Part shown: in pieces, positions 1 to 8,644 of the stretch
Layout: every line of letters starts with the position of its first letter
Numbering within the stretch: the first letter of the stretch is position 1
Assembly (NCBI GenBank): GCA_024762925.1
Contig: JANTGM010000028.1
Span: 1-58,881, forward strand
Direction: 5' to 3'
Length of the DNA: 58,881 nucleotides
DNA from: Kofleriaceae bacterium
Lineage (GTDB): Bacteria; Myxococcota_A; Polyangia; Haliangiales; Haliangiaceae
Notes under the pieces: model-generated
Databases searched by the model: none
What the model was told of the DNA's origin: nothing
What the model saw: the letters and a program-made list of their open reading frames with translations, nothing else
Made by a program: the position numbers and the translations under genes

Positions 1-104
1 CGGTGCCAATGCCAATGCAACAACACGGCTCCCAGCCGGTGCCAATGCCAATGCAACAACACGGCTCCCAGCCGGTGCCAATGCCAATGCAACAACATGG
101 CTCA
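1..104 (+). repeat. 36-bp tandem repeat inside the partial gene
   Basis: Two near-identical 36-bp units (1-36, 37-72) and a third, degraded one (from 73) encode the 12-residue repeats of the partial protein. The period keeps the frame, so unit number can change without breaking the gene. Confidence 0.85.
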
Positions 105-332
105 GCTCCTGTTCCGCTGCCACAGCAGTACGGCTCCCAACCGATTTCCACGGCGCAAAACGGCTCAGCGCCAATGCAAGTTCCCCAGTCTTACGGCTCG
201 CAACCAGGCTACGGCTCGCAACCTCCGCAGGCTAGCGCGGCACCTCAACGACGGAGCATCTTCGTCCTGTCCGCGGTATTCCTCCTGTTGTTGGCTGTGG
301 CTGCCACGCTCACGCTGATCATCACCGACTAG
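3..332 (+). CDS. C-terminal part of a membrane-anchored protein with Pro/Gln/Met-rich repeats (5' partial)
   Basis: The reading frame is open to the left edge, so only the C-terminal part is seen. It begins with 12-residue repeats of the type MQQHGSQPVPMP, continues as a Gly/Ser/Gln/Pro-rich linker, and ends with one hydrophobic span (SIFVLSAVFLLLLAVAATL) and a five-residue tail (TLIITD region). This layout, a flexible linker followed by a C-terminal anchor, is common at the end of myxobacterial Ser/Thr kinases (compare the kinase at 32497-33849), but no catalytic part is visible. The TAG stop is part of the CTAG that begins the repeat element at 329. Confidence 0.6.
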   Translation: MPMPMQQHGSQPVPMPMQQHGSQPVPMPMQQHGSAPVPLPQQYGSQPISTAQNGSAPMQVPQSYGSQPGYGSQPPQASAAPQRRSIFVLSAVFLLLLAVAATLTLIITD

Positions 333-508
333 GGGGCGATCCATGGACATTGATTCGTGATCGCGAAGTCAGCTCGTTTGCTGGCGAGGCGGGAAGAGAG
401 AGTTTGCTGGGGCAAGCGACCGATCAAGCAACGATGCGCGTTGGCTCGTCAACGCGAGCGGGCAAGAAGACCAGTGAGCGCGTTCTATATTCATGAATCG
501 CGCCCTAG
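329..508. mobile_element. MITE-like repeat, left flank of the plasmid-like element
   Basis: A 180-bp sequence bounded by CTAG on both sides, with imperfect 17-bp terminal inverted repeats: 329-345 reads ctagggggcgatccatg, and the reverse complement of 492-508 reads ctagggcgcgattcatg (15 of 17 match). It has no coding capacity. The same family is at 17472-17599, 54526-54601 and 58497-58881. CTAG ends suggest a 4-bp target duplication as made by some IS5-type transposases; that assignment is inference. The left CTAG contains the TAG stop of the upstream gene, and the right end supplies the last codons and stop of the minus-strand gene at 491-871. Confidence 0.75.
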
Positions 509-871
509 TGTCGGATCCAGAATGGTTGTTCGACGATCGCGCTCCTTGTCGCGCCTATCGACCTTGCCGACGATAATCCTGTCAACGATGGGCTCGCTGG
601 TCTGTGGGTGCTTTAGCGTGCGCTCGTAGGTCCTAGATTCGCCCTTGAAGGAGTTCGAGACGAAGAGCGGGATAGATTCGGTGTACAGCTCGGCCCTAAA
701 TGGCTGGGTAGCCACGTTAGGCATAGGAACGATGTTGCACCGCCCCTCCTCGACCTGCTGCGCAAGCTCGACCTGCACTGCCTCTTCGCGGCGAGCCGCC
801 TCTTCCTGCTGCGCTTTCTCGCGAGCCGCCTCGCTCTTGGCAGCAAGATCTACGAACTCGTTCTCGCTCAT
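491..871 (-). CDS. Small helical protein, third gene of the partition operon
   Basis: A 126-aa protein not recognised. The N-terminal third is rich in Ala, Glu, Gln and Lys/Arg (residues about 8-45) and probably forms a coiled coil; the rest is mixed and charged. Its ATG overlaps the TGA of the CopG-like gene (ATGA, 868-871), so the two are translationally coupled, and the same overlap links that gene to parA. The last residues (about LGRDS) and the stop are encoded by the terminal inverted repeat of the MITE-like element, so the native C-terminus has probably been replaced. A role in segregation is inferred only from operon position. Confidence 0.65.
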   Translation of the reverse strand: MSENEFVDLAAKSEAAREKAQQEEAARREEAVQVELAQQVEEGRCNIVPMPNVATQPFRAELYTESIPLFVSNSFKGESRTYERTLKHPQTSEPIVDRIIVGKVDRRDKERDRRTTILDPTLGRDS

Positions 872-1083
872 GCGTCGGCAAGCTCGGGGTAGTGAGTCCG
901 CAGAGCCTCAACTACCATCTCCTGCATTTCTCGATCTTGCTCCACTGAGAGCAGACGCAACTTGCGGCGAAAGCTCTGAGGTACTCGCAGGGAGATTTTG
1001 ACCTGAGACTCCTCCACGAGGGTCTTGGCGGCTACTTCGACATTCAGCGCAGGGCGCTTGGGTTTCATCTTTGCAAGTTTCAT
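868..1083 (-). CDS. Ribbon-helix-helix (CopG-like) partition/regulatory protein
   Basis: 71 aa. A basic N-terminus is followed by VKISLRVPQSFRRKLRLLSV, the beta-strand plus helix pattern of ribbon-helix-helix DNA-binding proteins, and a second helix (REMQEMVVEALRTHY). The ATG overlaps the parA stop. A small RHH protein directly after parA commonly acts as the centromere-binding ParB equivalent of type Ib systems and represses the operon; that role is inferred from context. The short GC-rich repeats at 1091-1140 and 1851-1892 are candidates for its binding site. Confidence 0.72.
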   Translation of the reverse strand: MKLAKMKPKRPALNVEVAAKTLVEESQVKISLRVPQSFRRKLRLLSVEQDREMQEMVVEALRTHYPELADA

Positions 1084-1814
1084 TTCTGTGCCTCCTGGGC
1101 TCCTAGCCCTCTAGCCCCCTGGACTCCTAGCCCGCCAGGCACCCCGCCCGACGCTGCAATCCAGAGCTGATTCATCTCTTGCGCCGGCGCGCTCTCAGGT
1201 TTCACATGCACCGTTTCGCCAGCCCCCTGCACGTGCTTAAAGAGCACGGCCCGGTGAACCCGAAGCTCGTCCCGGTAGCCTGTGGTGTCCACCATGGACT
1301 CACGAGCCATCTTCGTTAGGCGCTCCGAGTCGCGGGCTTTGTTCAACACGACAAGCCGCTCTACCGGACTCTTCTCGAGCTGCTCGCGAATCTCATCGGC
1401 AGTAGACAGCAGCGCAAAGGTGGCATCACAGGCCCACAGGTTGAAGTACTCTGGCTCGACGGGAATCACAGCCACATCCGCGAGGCAGGCGGCCGCGAGA
1501 AGCTCGCACCGCGCCTTCGGGTCCTGGGTCGCCACCTCAAGCTTCGGCGGCGTATCAATAACCACCACGTCGTAGCCTGCAGCTAGGTGCTTGAACTGCG
1601 CGGGCCTTAGCCGCACATCCACAGCAATCACATTGAGCCCAGCCAGCAGCGAACTATCTGACCGCTGGTGGTACCAGTCATACGCCGTCTTCTGCGGATC
1701 AAGGTCCAGCAGAAGCACGCGCTGCCCCGACAGATGCGCAGCGGCGGCGATGTTGGTGGCAAGGGTTGTCTTTCCCGCTCCACCTTTCTGATTCAGCACG
1801 GCAATTGTTCGCAT
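1080..1814 (-). CDS. parA: ParA-type plasmid partition ATPase
   Basis: 244 aa from the ATG at 1814, preceded by an AGGA ribosome site; an ATG at 1841 would add nine unlikely residues. The N-terminus carries the deviant Walker A box of the ParA/MinD family (LNQKGGAGKTTLATN), then the A'-like aspartates (LLDLDPQKTA) and a Walker B-like VVVIDTPP. There is no N-terminal HTH, as in type Ib ParAs. These ATPases move plasmid copies over the nucleoid with a centromere-binding partner, here probably the next gene. The last 25 residues or so are a Gly/Ala/Gln tail encoded by short GC-rich repeats and are probably not part of the ATPase fold. Confidence 0.88.
   Translation of the reverse strand: MRTIAVLNQKGGAGKTTLATNIAAAAHLSGQRVLLLDLDPQKTAYDWYHQRSDSSLLAGLNVIAVDVRLRPAQFKHLAAGYDVVVIDTPPKLEVATQDPKARCELLAAACLADVAVIPVEPEYFNLWACDATFALLSTADEIREQLEKSPVERLVVLNKARDSERLTKMARESMVDTTGYRDELRVHRAVLFKHVQGAGETVHVKPESAPAQEMNQLWIAASGGVPGGLGVQGARGLGAQEAQK
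1091..1140. repeat. Short GC-rich repeat inside the 3' end of parA
   Basis: The block contains cctcctgg (1091-1098), ctagccccctgg (1111-1122) and further tcctagccc units. The 12-mer recurs exactly at 1881-1892 upstream of parA, and a close relative (cctcctgg followed by agccccctgg) lies inside the rep gene at 16975-16998. In both genes it encodes a Gly-rich stretch. It may be a site for the RHH protein or a small spreading repeat. Confidence 0.55.
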
Positions 1815-2015
1815 GGCGATTCCTGTTCCCCTACTCGCCATCAGACGGCAGGCCTCCTGGGTTGCCAGCCATCCTGCCCCCTAGCCCCCTGGGAGGCAAG
1901 AAAGCGGCGCAACTTTCATCGGGCAGTTTTTCAACAACAGCCGTCGCGAAACTGTCCTTCATGCCGAAAGCCCGTCATTGCCCCGTACCCTCAACCCCTG
2001 CGACCATCCGAACAG

Positions 2016-2459
2016 ATGAAGCGCCTACAACAGAATGCCTTAAGATGTTTGCCGGCTGCAGGCCGGCGGCCCCTGGTGCTCCTCCTGACATGCAGCTGCA
2101 TGATTTTCTCGGGGACACTGCTTTTTGCCCCAGGAGATGTCCAGAGCTCAGAGCCTCCCCCCCTCCCAGAAGCACTGATCTCCCAGGAAGACGACCCCGT
2201 CGAGCCAGGAAGCGTTCTCCCCGAGAACATTGCGACTGGGCCACTGCTGCCTGCCAGGGAACCTTCTGCCGAATACCAAGATCGGCGCCGAGCATTTGTC
2301 GCTGCCCTAAAAGAGGGGCAGGCAGTCTGGAAAGAGCAAGGGCTCTCAATGGAGGAGCAGAAGCGACTTCGACTCCTCCTGAAGGCCAGTGTATTAGACA
2401 AGCAATCCCCCCTCAGAGACCTCTGGGACCTACTTCCAGCATCCGATGAGGAGCTTTAG
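2016..2459 (+). CDS. Small exported protein, first gene of the metalloprotease operon
   Basis: 147 aa from the ATG at 2016. A basic start is followed by a hydrophobic segment (LVLLLTCSCMIFSGTLLFA), a signal peptide or a single anchor. Next is a Pro/Glu-rich stretch, then a C-terminal helical part (about residues 85-147) rich in Arg, Lys, Glu and Leu. Family not recognised. Its stop is three bases before the ATG of the large metalloprotease gene, so the two are almost surely co-expressed. It might be a chaperone or inhibitor of the protease; this is suggested only by position. Confidence 0.6.
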   Translation: MKRLQQNALRCLPAAGRRPLVLLLTCSCMIFSGTLLFAPGDVQSSEPPPLPEALISQEDDPVEPGSVLPENIATGPLLPAREPSAEYQDRRRAFVAALKEGQAVWKEQGLSMEEQKRLRLLLKASVLDKQSPLRDLWDLLPASDEEL

Positions 2460-2462
2460 GCG

Positions 2463-5400
2463 ATGCCCAGAGCAGGAATAATCCTCGCTGGGATCCTATC
2501 CATTTGGATATCCCACTCCCAGACATCTCATGCAGGCGGCGGAGGTGGACCAACCGTCATCCCCAAGTATCGACACCATGAGAACCTGGGCACGGTTGCG
2601 ACCTATGTGGCCTCCAAGCAAGTGTGCCTGGCACCTGGCGCTTCCGTCGAATTTCACACAGGGAACCTCTCCGAGTCCTGGGCTGACCCTCAGATGCATA
2701 TCCTCAGAAGGAACGCTTCAACAAACCAGTGGGAAGAGCATTTCTTCGATGACGACTCTCTCGACGGGCGCAATCCGAGCATCTCCTTTGTAACAAGTTC
2801 CTCTGGGAGCGCCTGCACGGACTTCAAGATCTTGGTCAGAGCGCACGACAACCCTTCAGGTGGTAGCGGCGGTGCTGTCTTCACATTGTTCAGGGGGCTG
2901 TCCCCGCTGGGCACATACCCGCTAGGCGGATACGTGCTGCCAGACGCCGAGCTAGTCGGCACCACCAGAACAATAGAAACCGTTCGCGTTAACGAGGGTG
3001 CGGCCGCCTCGAAGATTTACCGCTTCGAGAAGCGACCAGGCGAGGCTCATCACAAATACAGAGCCGAGTCGACTGCAGGCGGAGTCAGCCCCTACAACAC
3101 AAAAATGTCCGGCACCATCCACTCTGGGGACAATGGCGTCTCTACCGAGTGGGTGATTTCGACGCCCTCTGCAGAAACCAAGGAAGGCCCAATCTCAGTA
3201 CTCATCAACGACGCCCAGGAGGGCGACGCCGACGGCGATGGGCTCGGCGATGGGCTCGAGGGGCTCTATGGGCTAATGACGTGCTCAGACACATCTGCCA
3301 CGCCAGTCGACTGCAGTCTGGTAGCAGATCCTACGGACACAGATGGCGATGGCATTAGCGACTACCATGAGGCCATCGGACTAGATGACGAATTTGACCC
3401 ATTGGAGCTTTACCGATGGGGGGCAAACCCTCGGCACAAGGACATTTTCGTTGAGATCGATCGCCAGGGATACACAGACCCCAGCGTTGATACGCCATAT
3501 TTGTCTGAGGCTATGCTCGCGTTCGCAGCCGCAAAGTATTCTTCTCTACCAGCTATTTCCAACCCAGACGGGCTCCCCGGCATTAACCTACACTTCGACG
3601 TAGCGTGGTACTGCAGGACAGAAGAAGGCTTTACCGACAATTCGGGCGACAGCGATAATTTCACTCATCTTTGCGGAAAGTATGGGGGAGCGGGCTTGGT
3701 TGGTACTTTCCCGGACGGAACCCCTAACGCCGTCATGGGGGCATCAAACATGTCAAACGTGCGCCGTGATGTCTTTCACTGGATGCGAACGTATGCAGGC
3801 GCTCAAGGGTATGCCAAACGTGACTGCTGGGCATCCTCTGTGGGAACTGGTGGCATGCTCGGCGACCTAGATAGCAAAAAGCGTGTGGCGGCCACCGTCG
3901 CGCATGAACTGGGACACAACCTTGGCCTCACACATCAGGGCGTACTGAGTGACCAGACAGGCTTTAACCACAATCCAATCTATCCCAGTTTGATGAACTA
4001 TGCTTACGACTTTGAAAAAGATGGGAGCATCGACAATGTTGCGTTTTCCGACGGAAGCAGGACGTGTATCAACCCTCTATCGCTGTCAGAAACGACCCCC
4101 TACTCTGCGGGCACTAACACAGCCTTCCTCGAGAATGAGCCGATGAACCTATTAGTGTCATCAACTGGCGGAGTTGATTGGAACCGTGATGGTTTTTTCG
4201 ATCCGTCTGTGCGCGCCCTCTTGCTTGCACCAGGCAGCCACCGCTTCGGAGGTGCCGAGATCCCTCTTGCAGAAGGAGCAAACGAAGTGCCAGGAGCCAC
4301 GACAAGCATCACGCCAGGTGCAGCTGAATTCTTCTCTTCGGGCCAGAACGCCCTTTGGCTCGTGCAAAGCAATCCACTGAGTGGAGTGCTCGAATATCAA
4401 CTTCGCTCCAACTCTGGTCAGTGGGGGAGTCCGGCGGCACTGGGGTTCGCTCTATTTCGACTTGACAGTGAGCCTGAAGTGATCCGGTTCACTGGGGCCA
4501 CTGGCAGCTATCTCTATATCTTTAGTATCGAAGACACGGCCACAGGGACGGTGTCAGGCTACCGAGTTGACGATAGCGGCGCCATTACTCCGATGCAGTT
4601 TACCCTTCCGCCGTCCGGCAGGCAGCTGCTCTCAGTGAGTGCAGCGAGCTCAGGAAATGCCATCTACCTGATAGGTCGTGACGCAAACAACGATCAACTG
4701 TGGATTAACCGACTAGACGATCCGCTGGGTACTGCTACCTGGGCTGGCTGGGAAGACGTTTCTGGAGGCACTCAGCCAGTACAGTCTCTTGGAACGCCCG
4801 CGCTTCAAGCTGGCCCAGATGGGCACCTCTTCATCGTATACAAGGCAACACAGTCATTTTTGTGGATGAAGCGCTATGATCCAGGCCTGCCCTTATCGAG
4901 CATATGGGAAAATGTGTCCCTCTCTAACGAGGCACTATGGAACACTCATAATGATGACTGTGTAATGGGCGAAGGGCGCCCTGGCCTAGTGTACCAATCT
5001 CATGTTGACGGAACTGGGGCACCTCTTCCTCGAGGAAATGGCTCGTTTTGGATGTGGTATCGCTCAACATGCTCAAACAACGAGACCAAAACGTTCATTC
5101 GACAGTCAACCGGCAATTTTGACGGCTCAGGAGCCGTAGCGTTCTCGATGGGAAGCTTCCACTACACACCGACACCTGGCGGACAAAGTGCTGGAGTTTT
5201 CGATATTTGCCCAGCACAGATTGATACTGGGGTCGCTTTGGTGGCGACCTCCGCAGGGCTCGAAGCGTTCACCCCGCAAGACACGACCTTCTCTAAAGAA
5301 GGTGTCAGTTGTGGCCCAGACTCCATCGTCAACTTCCCGTACGCAAGAGGATATGCTGACATAAACGTATGTGACTACGACGATGAGTCGACCATAGAGT

Positions 5401-5492
5401 ACTACCTACCAACTTCGTTGCACTTTCAAACAAGTTGCCCAGAGCCAGCATCAATGTCTGAATTCGAATATTGCAATGCGCCACCGCTCTAG
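2463..5492 (+). CDS. Secreted zinc metalloprotease with calcium-binding repeats
   Basis: 1009 aa. A signal peptide (about residues 1-24) is followed by a beta-rich region. Around residues 254-300 are two thrombospondin type 3-like calcium-binding motifs (DADGDGLGDG and DTDGDGISD). Near residue 480 is the zinc site HELGHNLGLTH, which fits HEXXHXXGXXH of the metzincins, followed by a Met-turn-like SLMNYAYDF. The remaining 450 residues look like a beta-propeller or lectin-like domain. It should act outside the cell on proteins or peptides; the substrate cannot be told. It overlaps the next gene by 17 bases. Base composition is visibly less GC-rich than the genes at 10942-15897. Confidence 0.83.
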   Translation: MPRAGIILAGILSIWISHSQTSHAGGGGGPTVIPKYRHHENLGTVATYVASKQVCLAPGASVEFHTGNLSESWADPQMHILRRNASTNQWEEHFFDDDSLDGRNPSISFVTSSSGSACTDFKILVRAHDNPSGGSGGAVFTLFRGLSPLGTYPLGGYVLPDAELVGTTRTIETVRVNEGAAASKIYRFEKRPGEAHHKYRAESTAGGVSPYNTKMSGTIHSGDNGVSTEWVISTPSAETKEGPISVLINDAQEGDADGDGLGDGLEGLYGLMTCSDTSATPVDCSLVADPTDTDGDGISDYHEAIGLDDEFDPLELYRWGANPRHKDIFVEIDRQGYTDPSVDTPYLSEAMLAFAAAKYSSLPAISNPDGLPGINLHFDVAWYCRTEEGFTDNSGDSDNFTHLCGKYGGAGLVGTFPDGTPNAVMGASNMSNVRRDVFHWMRTYAGAQGYAKRDCWASSVGTGGMLGDLDSKKRVAATVAHELGHNLGLTHQGVLSDQTGFNHNPIYPSLMNYAYDFEKDGSIDNVAFSDGSRTCINPLSLSETTPYSAGTNTAFLENEPMNLLVSSTGGVDWNRDGFFDPSVRALLLAPGSHRFGGAEIPLAEGANEVPGATTSITPGAAEFFSSGQNALWLVQSNPLSGVLEYQLRSNSGQWGSPAALGFALFRLDSEPEVIRFTGATGSYLYIFSIEDTATGTVSGYRVDDSGAITPMQFTLPPSGRQLLSVSAASSGNAIYLIGRDANNDQLWINRLDDPLGTATWAGWEDVSGGTQPVQSLGTPALQAGPDGHLFIVYKATQSFLWMKRYDPGLPLSSIWENVSLSNEALWNTHNDDCVMGEGRPGLVYQSHVDGTGAPLPRGNGSFWMWYRSTCSNNETKTFIRQSTGNFDGSGAVAFSMGSFHYTPTPGGQSAGVFDICPAQIDTGVALVATSAGLEAFTPQDTTFSKEGVSCGPDSIVNFPYARGYADINVCDYDDESTIEYYLPTSLHFQTSCPEPASMSEFEYCNAPPL

Positions 5493-6651
5493 ACAGATAC
5501 GATGGAGCATCGCGCTTTGCATGCTTTGTGCGTGTCGTGAGGCGCCAACTCCAGTTACGTCTATAGACGCACAGCCAGAGATTGACAGTTCAGCAGACTG
5601 TTTTATACCTGTTATTCCAGAGCCAGCGTCCACCTGGGCTGTGGATGTGTTGTGGGAGCAGTCGATTACAACCAAGGCAAGTGGCAACGTGGTGGGAATT
5701 ATTCGCACCTCCGATGCAATCATGACCTTCATGACCAACGGAATGGTTAGAACTTCTCTGAGTGGCGAGAATGCAATCGAGTCCTTATACGAAGACGGCA
5801 TATTCTACGAGCGGGTCATCCAAGGCGCCGATAGCGCAGTTGCGCTCATTGGCCCTGAGCTCGGGGAACCAGGACATCGTCTTTGTCACCTGAGCTTGGA
5901 TGGAGCCTTGGATATATCGACCTGTCTTGCGCTCCCCAACTCTCCTCCCATCCCCGCCCCCCCGCGATGGAATGGCAGTGCGTTTCAAGTACTCTCAAGG
6001 CAAAGTGATAACCTGGTGCTACGGGGACTCACCGCAAAGGGACTCGTTGTTGAGGACAAGAAACTAGCTCCGCAACCCGAGGCCTCAAATCTCCATGACG
6101 CGATTCCCTTGGGGGAATCGCAGCAATTCCTAACGATGACAGGCAAGCTCAGTGAGCCCATTTGCTCATCTGCCTGGGGACAGATCTTTCCAGGCAACAG
6201 TGCCCCAAGCAAGCTAAGCCCAAGCAAGAGCAAGGGCGTCAGGCTATGGAAAGCCTACTCGCCCAACGAAGTGTTCCTCTTGCACTCAGCCCTCTGTGTC
6301 CCCGACACAGATCTCTGCACTCGCACAGAAGGAGATGCCTCATTCTTTTCAAGTCGCATCCGCGAAGATGGAACTATCACAACCAAGCCTCTCCCTCAGC
6401 CAGTCTATGGCACGGCCGAGGTAGTCTGGGACGAGCAGTCTTTCGTTGCTGTAACGGCTTCTACGAATCGACTCACAGCATATATTTTTGGGGACGATCA
6501 CACCCCCTTAGAGGGTGTGATTTCGATTCCATCTGCTGATGTGTCAAATCATCCCATCGTGGTAGCCAATGCTCCTCGCGACTTACTGATTGCCTTTAGG
6601 GCGCTGACAGGTGGACATCGTCTAATGCGGATTCAGGTTCGCCCACAATAG
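5476..6651 (+). CDS. Lipoprotein of unknown function in the metalloprotease operon
   Basis: 391 aa. The N-terminus (WSIALCMLCAC) ends in a lipobox-like segment, so the mature protein is probably lipid-anchored at the inner face of the outer membrane or in the periplasm. The rest is beta-rich with Asp/Gly/Ser turns, compatible with a propeller, but no family is recognised. It starts inside the last codons of the metalloprotease gene and ends six bases before the Lnb-like gene. Confidence 0.65.
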   Translation: MRHRSRQIRWSIALCMLCACREAPTPVTSIDAQPEIDSSADCFIPVIPEPASTWAVDVLWEQSITTKASGNVVGIIRTSDAIMTFMTNGMVRTSLSGENAIESLYEDGIFYERVIQGADSAVALIGPELGEPGHRLCHLSLDGALDISTCLALPNSPPIPAPPRWNGSAFQVLSRQSDNLVLRGLTAKGLVVEDKKLAPQPEASNLHDAIPLGESQQFLTMTGKLSEPICSSAWGQIFPGNSAPSKLSPSKSKGVRLWKAYSPNEVFLLHSALCVPDTDLCTRTEGDASFFSSRIREDGTITTKPLPQPVYGTAEVVWDEQSFVAVTASTNRLTAYIFGDDHTPLEGVISIPSADVSNHPIVVANAPRDLLIAFRALTGGHRLMRIQVRPQ

Positions 6652-6657
6652 CCCTTC

Positions 6658-7863
6658 ATGTCTCGTTTCCTGGCCTGGGGCGCATTCTTCCTTTTTCTGC
6701 TACTGCAAGGCGGAAGGGCGAGCGCTGGGAACGAAGGAGCTGAAGCTCGAGTCGTACTCCTGACGATGTCACCAGGAAGCGATAGCGTCTCGCAATTTGG
6801 GCACGCTGAACTTTGCATCGTCAGCTCTACCAGGCGTCGTGGCGATTGCTTCAACTATGGCGTCCCCCTCGACAAGGCCCCGTCATCCTGGGCGATAGCA
6901 CGCGGCGGGCTGATCTATCACGTCCAACGCGAAGCGTTCGATAGGGTTGATAGGCACTACCAATCACAGGGACGAGCAGTCTGGGCTCAGGTTATCCCTG
7001 TCCCCTTGGAAGAAATCCCAGCCCTCCACAAGCAACTCATTCTGGATGCAACCCCTCGTGAATCCGAGTATGAGTATGAGCCTTTTACTGAGAACTGCAC
7101 CACCAGAGTTCGTGACATCTTAGACACTGCATTGCACGGCAGGCTGCGCTTAAGCGCCGAGCTGCCTTCGGCGCTTACGTACAGAGCTGACGCTGCTGGC
7201 GCTGTCCGCGGCAGTGCTTTCGATGCCACTGTAATGGACCTGCTCCTGGGCTCTCGCGGTGACGAAACGCTTACGGAGTGGGAGAGTCTGTATCTTCCCA
7301 GGAGACTGCGTGAGCATCTTGCGTCCAAGCTAGGGCTTGTCCCTCGGCTGCTTCCGTCTGCCGATGTAGCTCTCCTACGGCGAAAGCCCCGCCCTGAAGG
7401 GCAGCGCGGGGGTGCATGGGTTCTGGCCTGCTGTATCGCTTTTGTGGCCCTGCTGTTGCTTGGGCGGCTATGCGCTCGCCTGATCCCGAGTCTCATTGCG
7501 ATACCACTCGGCGTTTCTGGGGCTGCACTATGGTACTTGATTGCATTCGGGACTCATGAGCAGGCTTGGCCCAACTACGCAATACTGGTTCTATGTCCAC
7601 TTGATCTGGTGTTAATCACTTGCGTTCGCGGGATTGGCGTCTGGGTCTTGCGATACTTGGAAATCAGAATTTTTCTCTGTGCCCTCGTCGCAGCTAGCGT
7701 AATCGCGGAGATAGTCTCTCAACCAATTGCAACCGAAGCACTAACTGTCGGCGTAGTCCTATTTTCTGCGCTAAGAGCCGCTCGGAGAGCTTGCTCTCTG
7801 CCGGATAAGGGCCCGCATCAGGGCGACCACCTGAGCGCTAGGGAACCATCCACTGTCAAATAG
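6658..7863 (+). CDS. Lnb/DUF4105-family membrane protein
   Basis: 401 aa with a signal peptide or N-terminal span. The periplasmic domain carries the two conserved parts of the Lnb N-terminal domain (DUF4105): FGHA with His49 and TENCTTRVRDILD with Cys147. In the lipoprotein-modifying Lnb enzymes a His and a Cys of this kind act in moving an acyl chain within lipoproteins. After residue about 245 come four or so membrane spans, with HEQAWPNYAILVLCPLDLVL resembling the C-terminal membrane part of the family. Here it ends a four-gene operon of exported proteins. Acyl transfer on the operon's lipoprotein is a possible but untested role. Confidence 0.75.
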   Translation: MSRFLAWGAFFLFLLLQGGRASAGNEGAEARVVLLTMSPGSDSVSQFGHAELCIVSSTRRRGDCFNYGVPLDKAPSSWAIARGGLIYHVQREAFDRVDRHYQSQGRAVWAQVIPVPLEEIPALHKQLILDATPRESEYEYEPFTENCTTRVRDILDTALHGRLRLSAELPSALTYRADAAGAVRGSAFDATVMDLLLGSRGDETLTEWESLYLPRRLREHLASKLGLVPRLLPSADVALLRRKPRPEGQRGGAWVLACCIAFVALLLLGRLCARLIPSLIAIPLGVSGAALWYLIAFGTHEQAWPNYAILVLCPLDLVLITCVRGIGVWVLRYLEIRIFLCALVAASVIAEIVSQPIATEALTVGVVLFSALRAARRACSLPDKGPHQGDHLSAREPSTVK

Positions 7864-7963
7864 GGTCGCTATCTAAGACACCCCATAAAACACCGAGAAA
7901 CCACCCTTCCTCGCGTTTCAGCGTCCTGCCTTTACATGCCGATTAGCCTATACTCCTGATGGC

Positions 7964-8578
7964 ATGCCACGAGCGAAAGCGAAACCCAAGACCGTAGCCG
8001 CCTACTGTCGCGTCTCAACACGCGACCAGAAGAACGACAGCCAGCGCGCAGAGATCAAGCGCTGGCTTCGTGGTAACGGAATCAAAGCAGCAGACGTCTC
8101 GTGGTTCGAAGACAAGGCAAGCTCGAAGACTCTTGCGCGGCCAGCATTCGAAGAACTGCAGCGCGCCATCTTTGAAGGCACCATCAAAACCGTTGTCGTG
8201 TGGAAGCTCGATCGTATCTCGCGCGGACAGGTCGACGGCATGAACGTTCTCGCCGACTGGTGCGATAAGCGCGTGCGCTTCGTGTCGGTCACGCAGCAGA
8301 TTGACCTGCGCGGCGCCGTTGGTCGCATGCTCGCAAGCGTGCTCTTTGGCTTCGCCGAGATCGAGCTTGAGTATCGCCGCGAGCGACAAGCGGCGGGCAT
8401 TCGCCAGGCGAAGAAGCGTGGTGTTTACAAGGGCCGCAAAGCGGGCACGACGAAAGCGAAACCAGCGCGCGCGCACGAGCTGCGCGACCAAGGCCTTACT
8501 GCGCAGGAGATAGCGAACGCCATGGGCGTGAGCGAGCGTAGTGTGTTTCGCTACCTCGCAGACTTGCACGCGCCCTAA
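7964..8578 (+). CDS. Serine recombinase (resolvase/invertase type)
   Basis: 204 aa. The N-terminal catalytic domain begins AAYCRVSTRDQ, with the active serine at about residue 18, and continues with the conserved Arg segment VVWKLDRISRG and the FAEIELEYRRER helix. The C-terminus (LTAQEIANAMGVSERSVFRYL) is a helix-turn-helix, as in resolvases. The size fits a resolvase or invertase rather than a large serine integrase. A -10-like TATACT sits at 7949-7954. On this element it could resolve multimers or promote integration; no clear paired res repeats were seen in 7864-7963. Confidence 0.9.
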   Translation: MPRAKAKPKTVAAYCRVSTRDQKNDSQRAEIKRWLRGNGIKAADVSWFEDKASSKTLARPAFEELQRAIFEGTIKTVVVWKLDRISRGQVDGMNVLADWCDKRVRFVSVTQQIDLRGAVGRMLASVLFGFAEIELEYRRERQAAGIRQAKKRGVYKGRKAGTTKAKPARAHELRDQGLTAQEIANAMGVSERSVFRYLADLHAP

Positions 8579-8644
8579 TGGGCGTATAGCCGCCTGCGTG
8601 CGCGGGTGATAGCGAGAAGTGCCACAGCATGGCAACATTCACGC

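Noticed and set aside
1766-2449. Plus-strand frame ahead of the metalloprotease operon
   Set aside because: Arg/Pro/Cys-rich composition and overlap with the better supported frame from 2016 mark it as a shadow.
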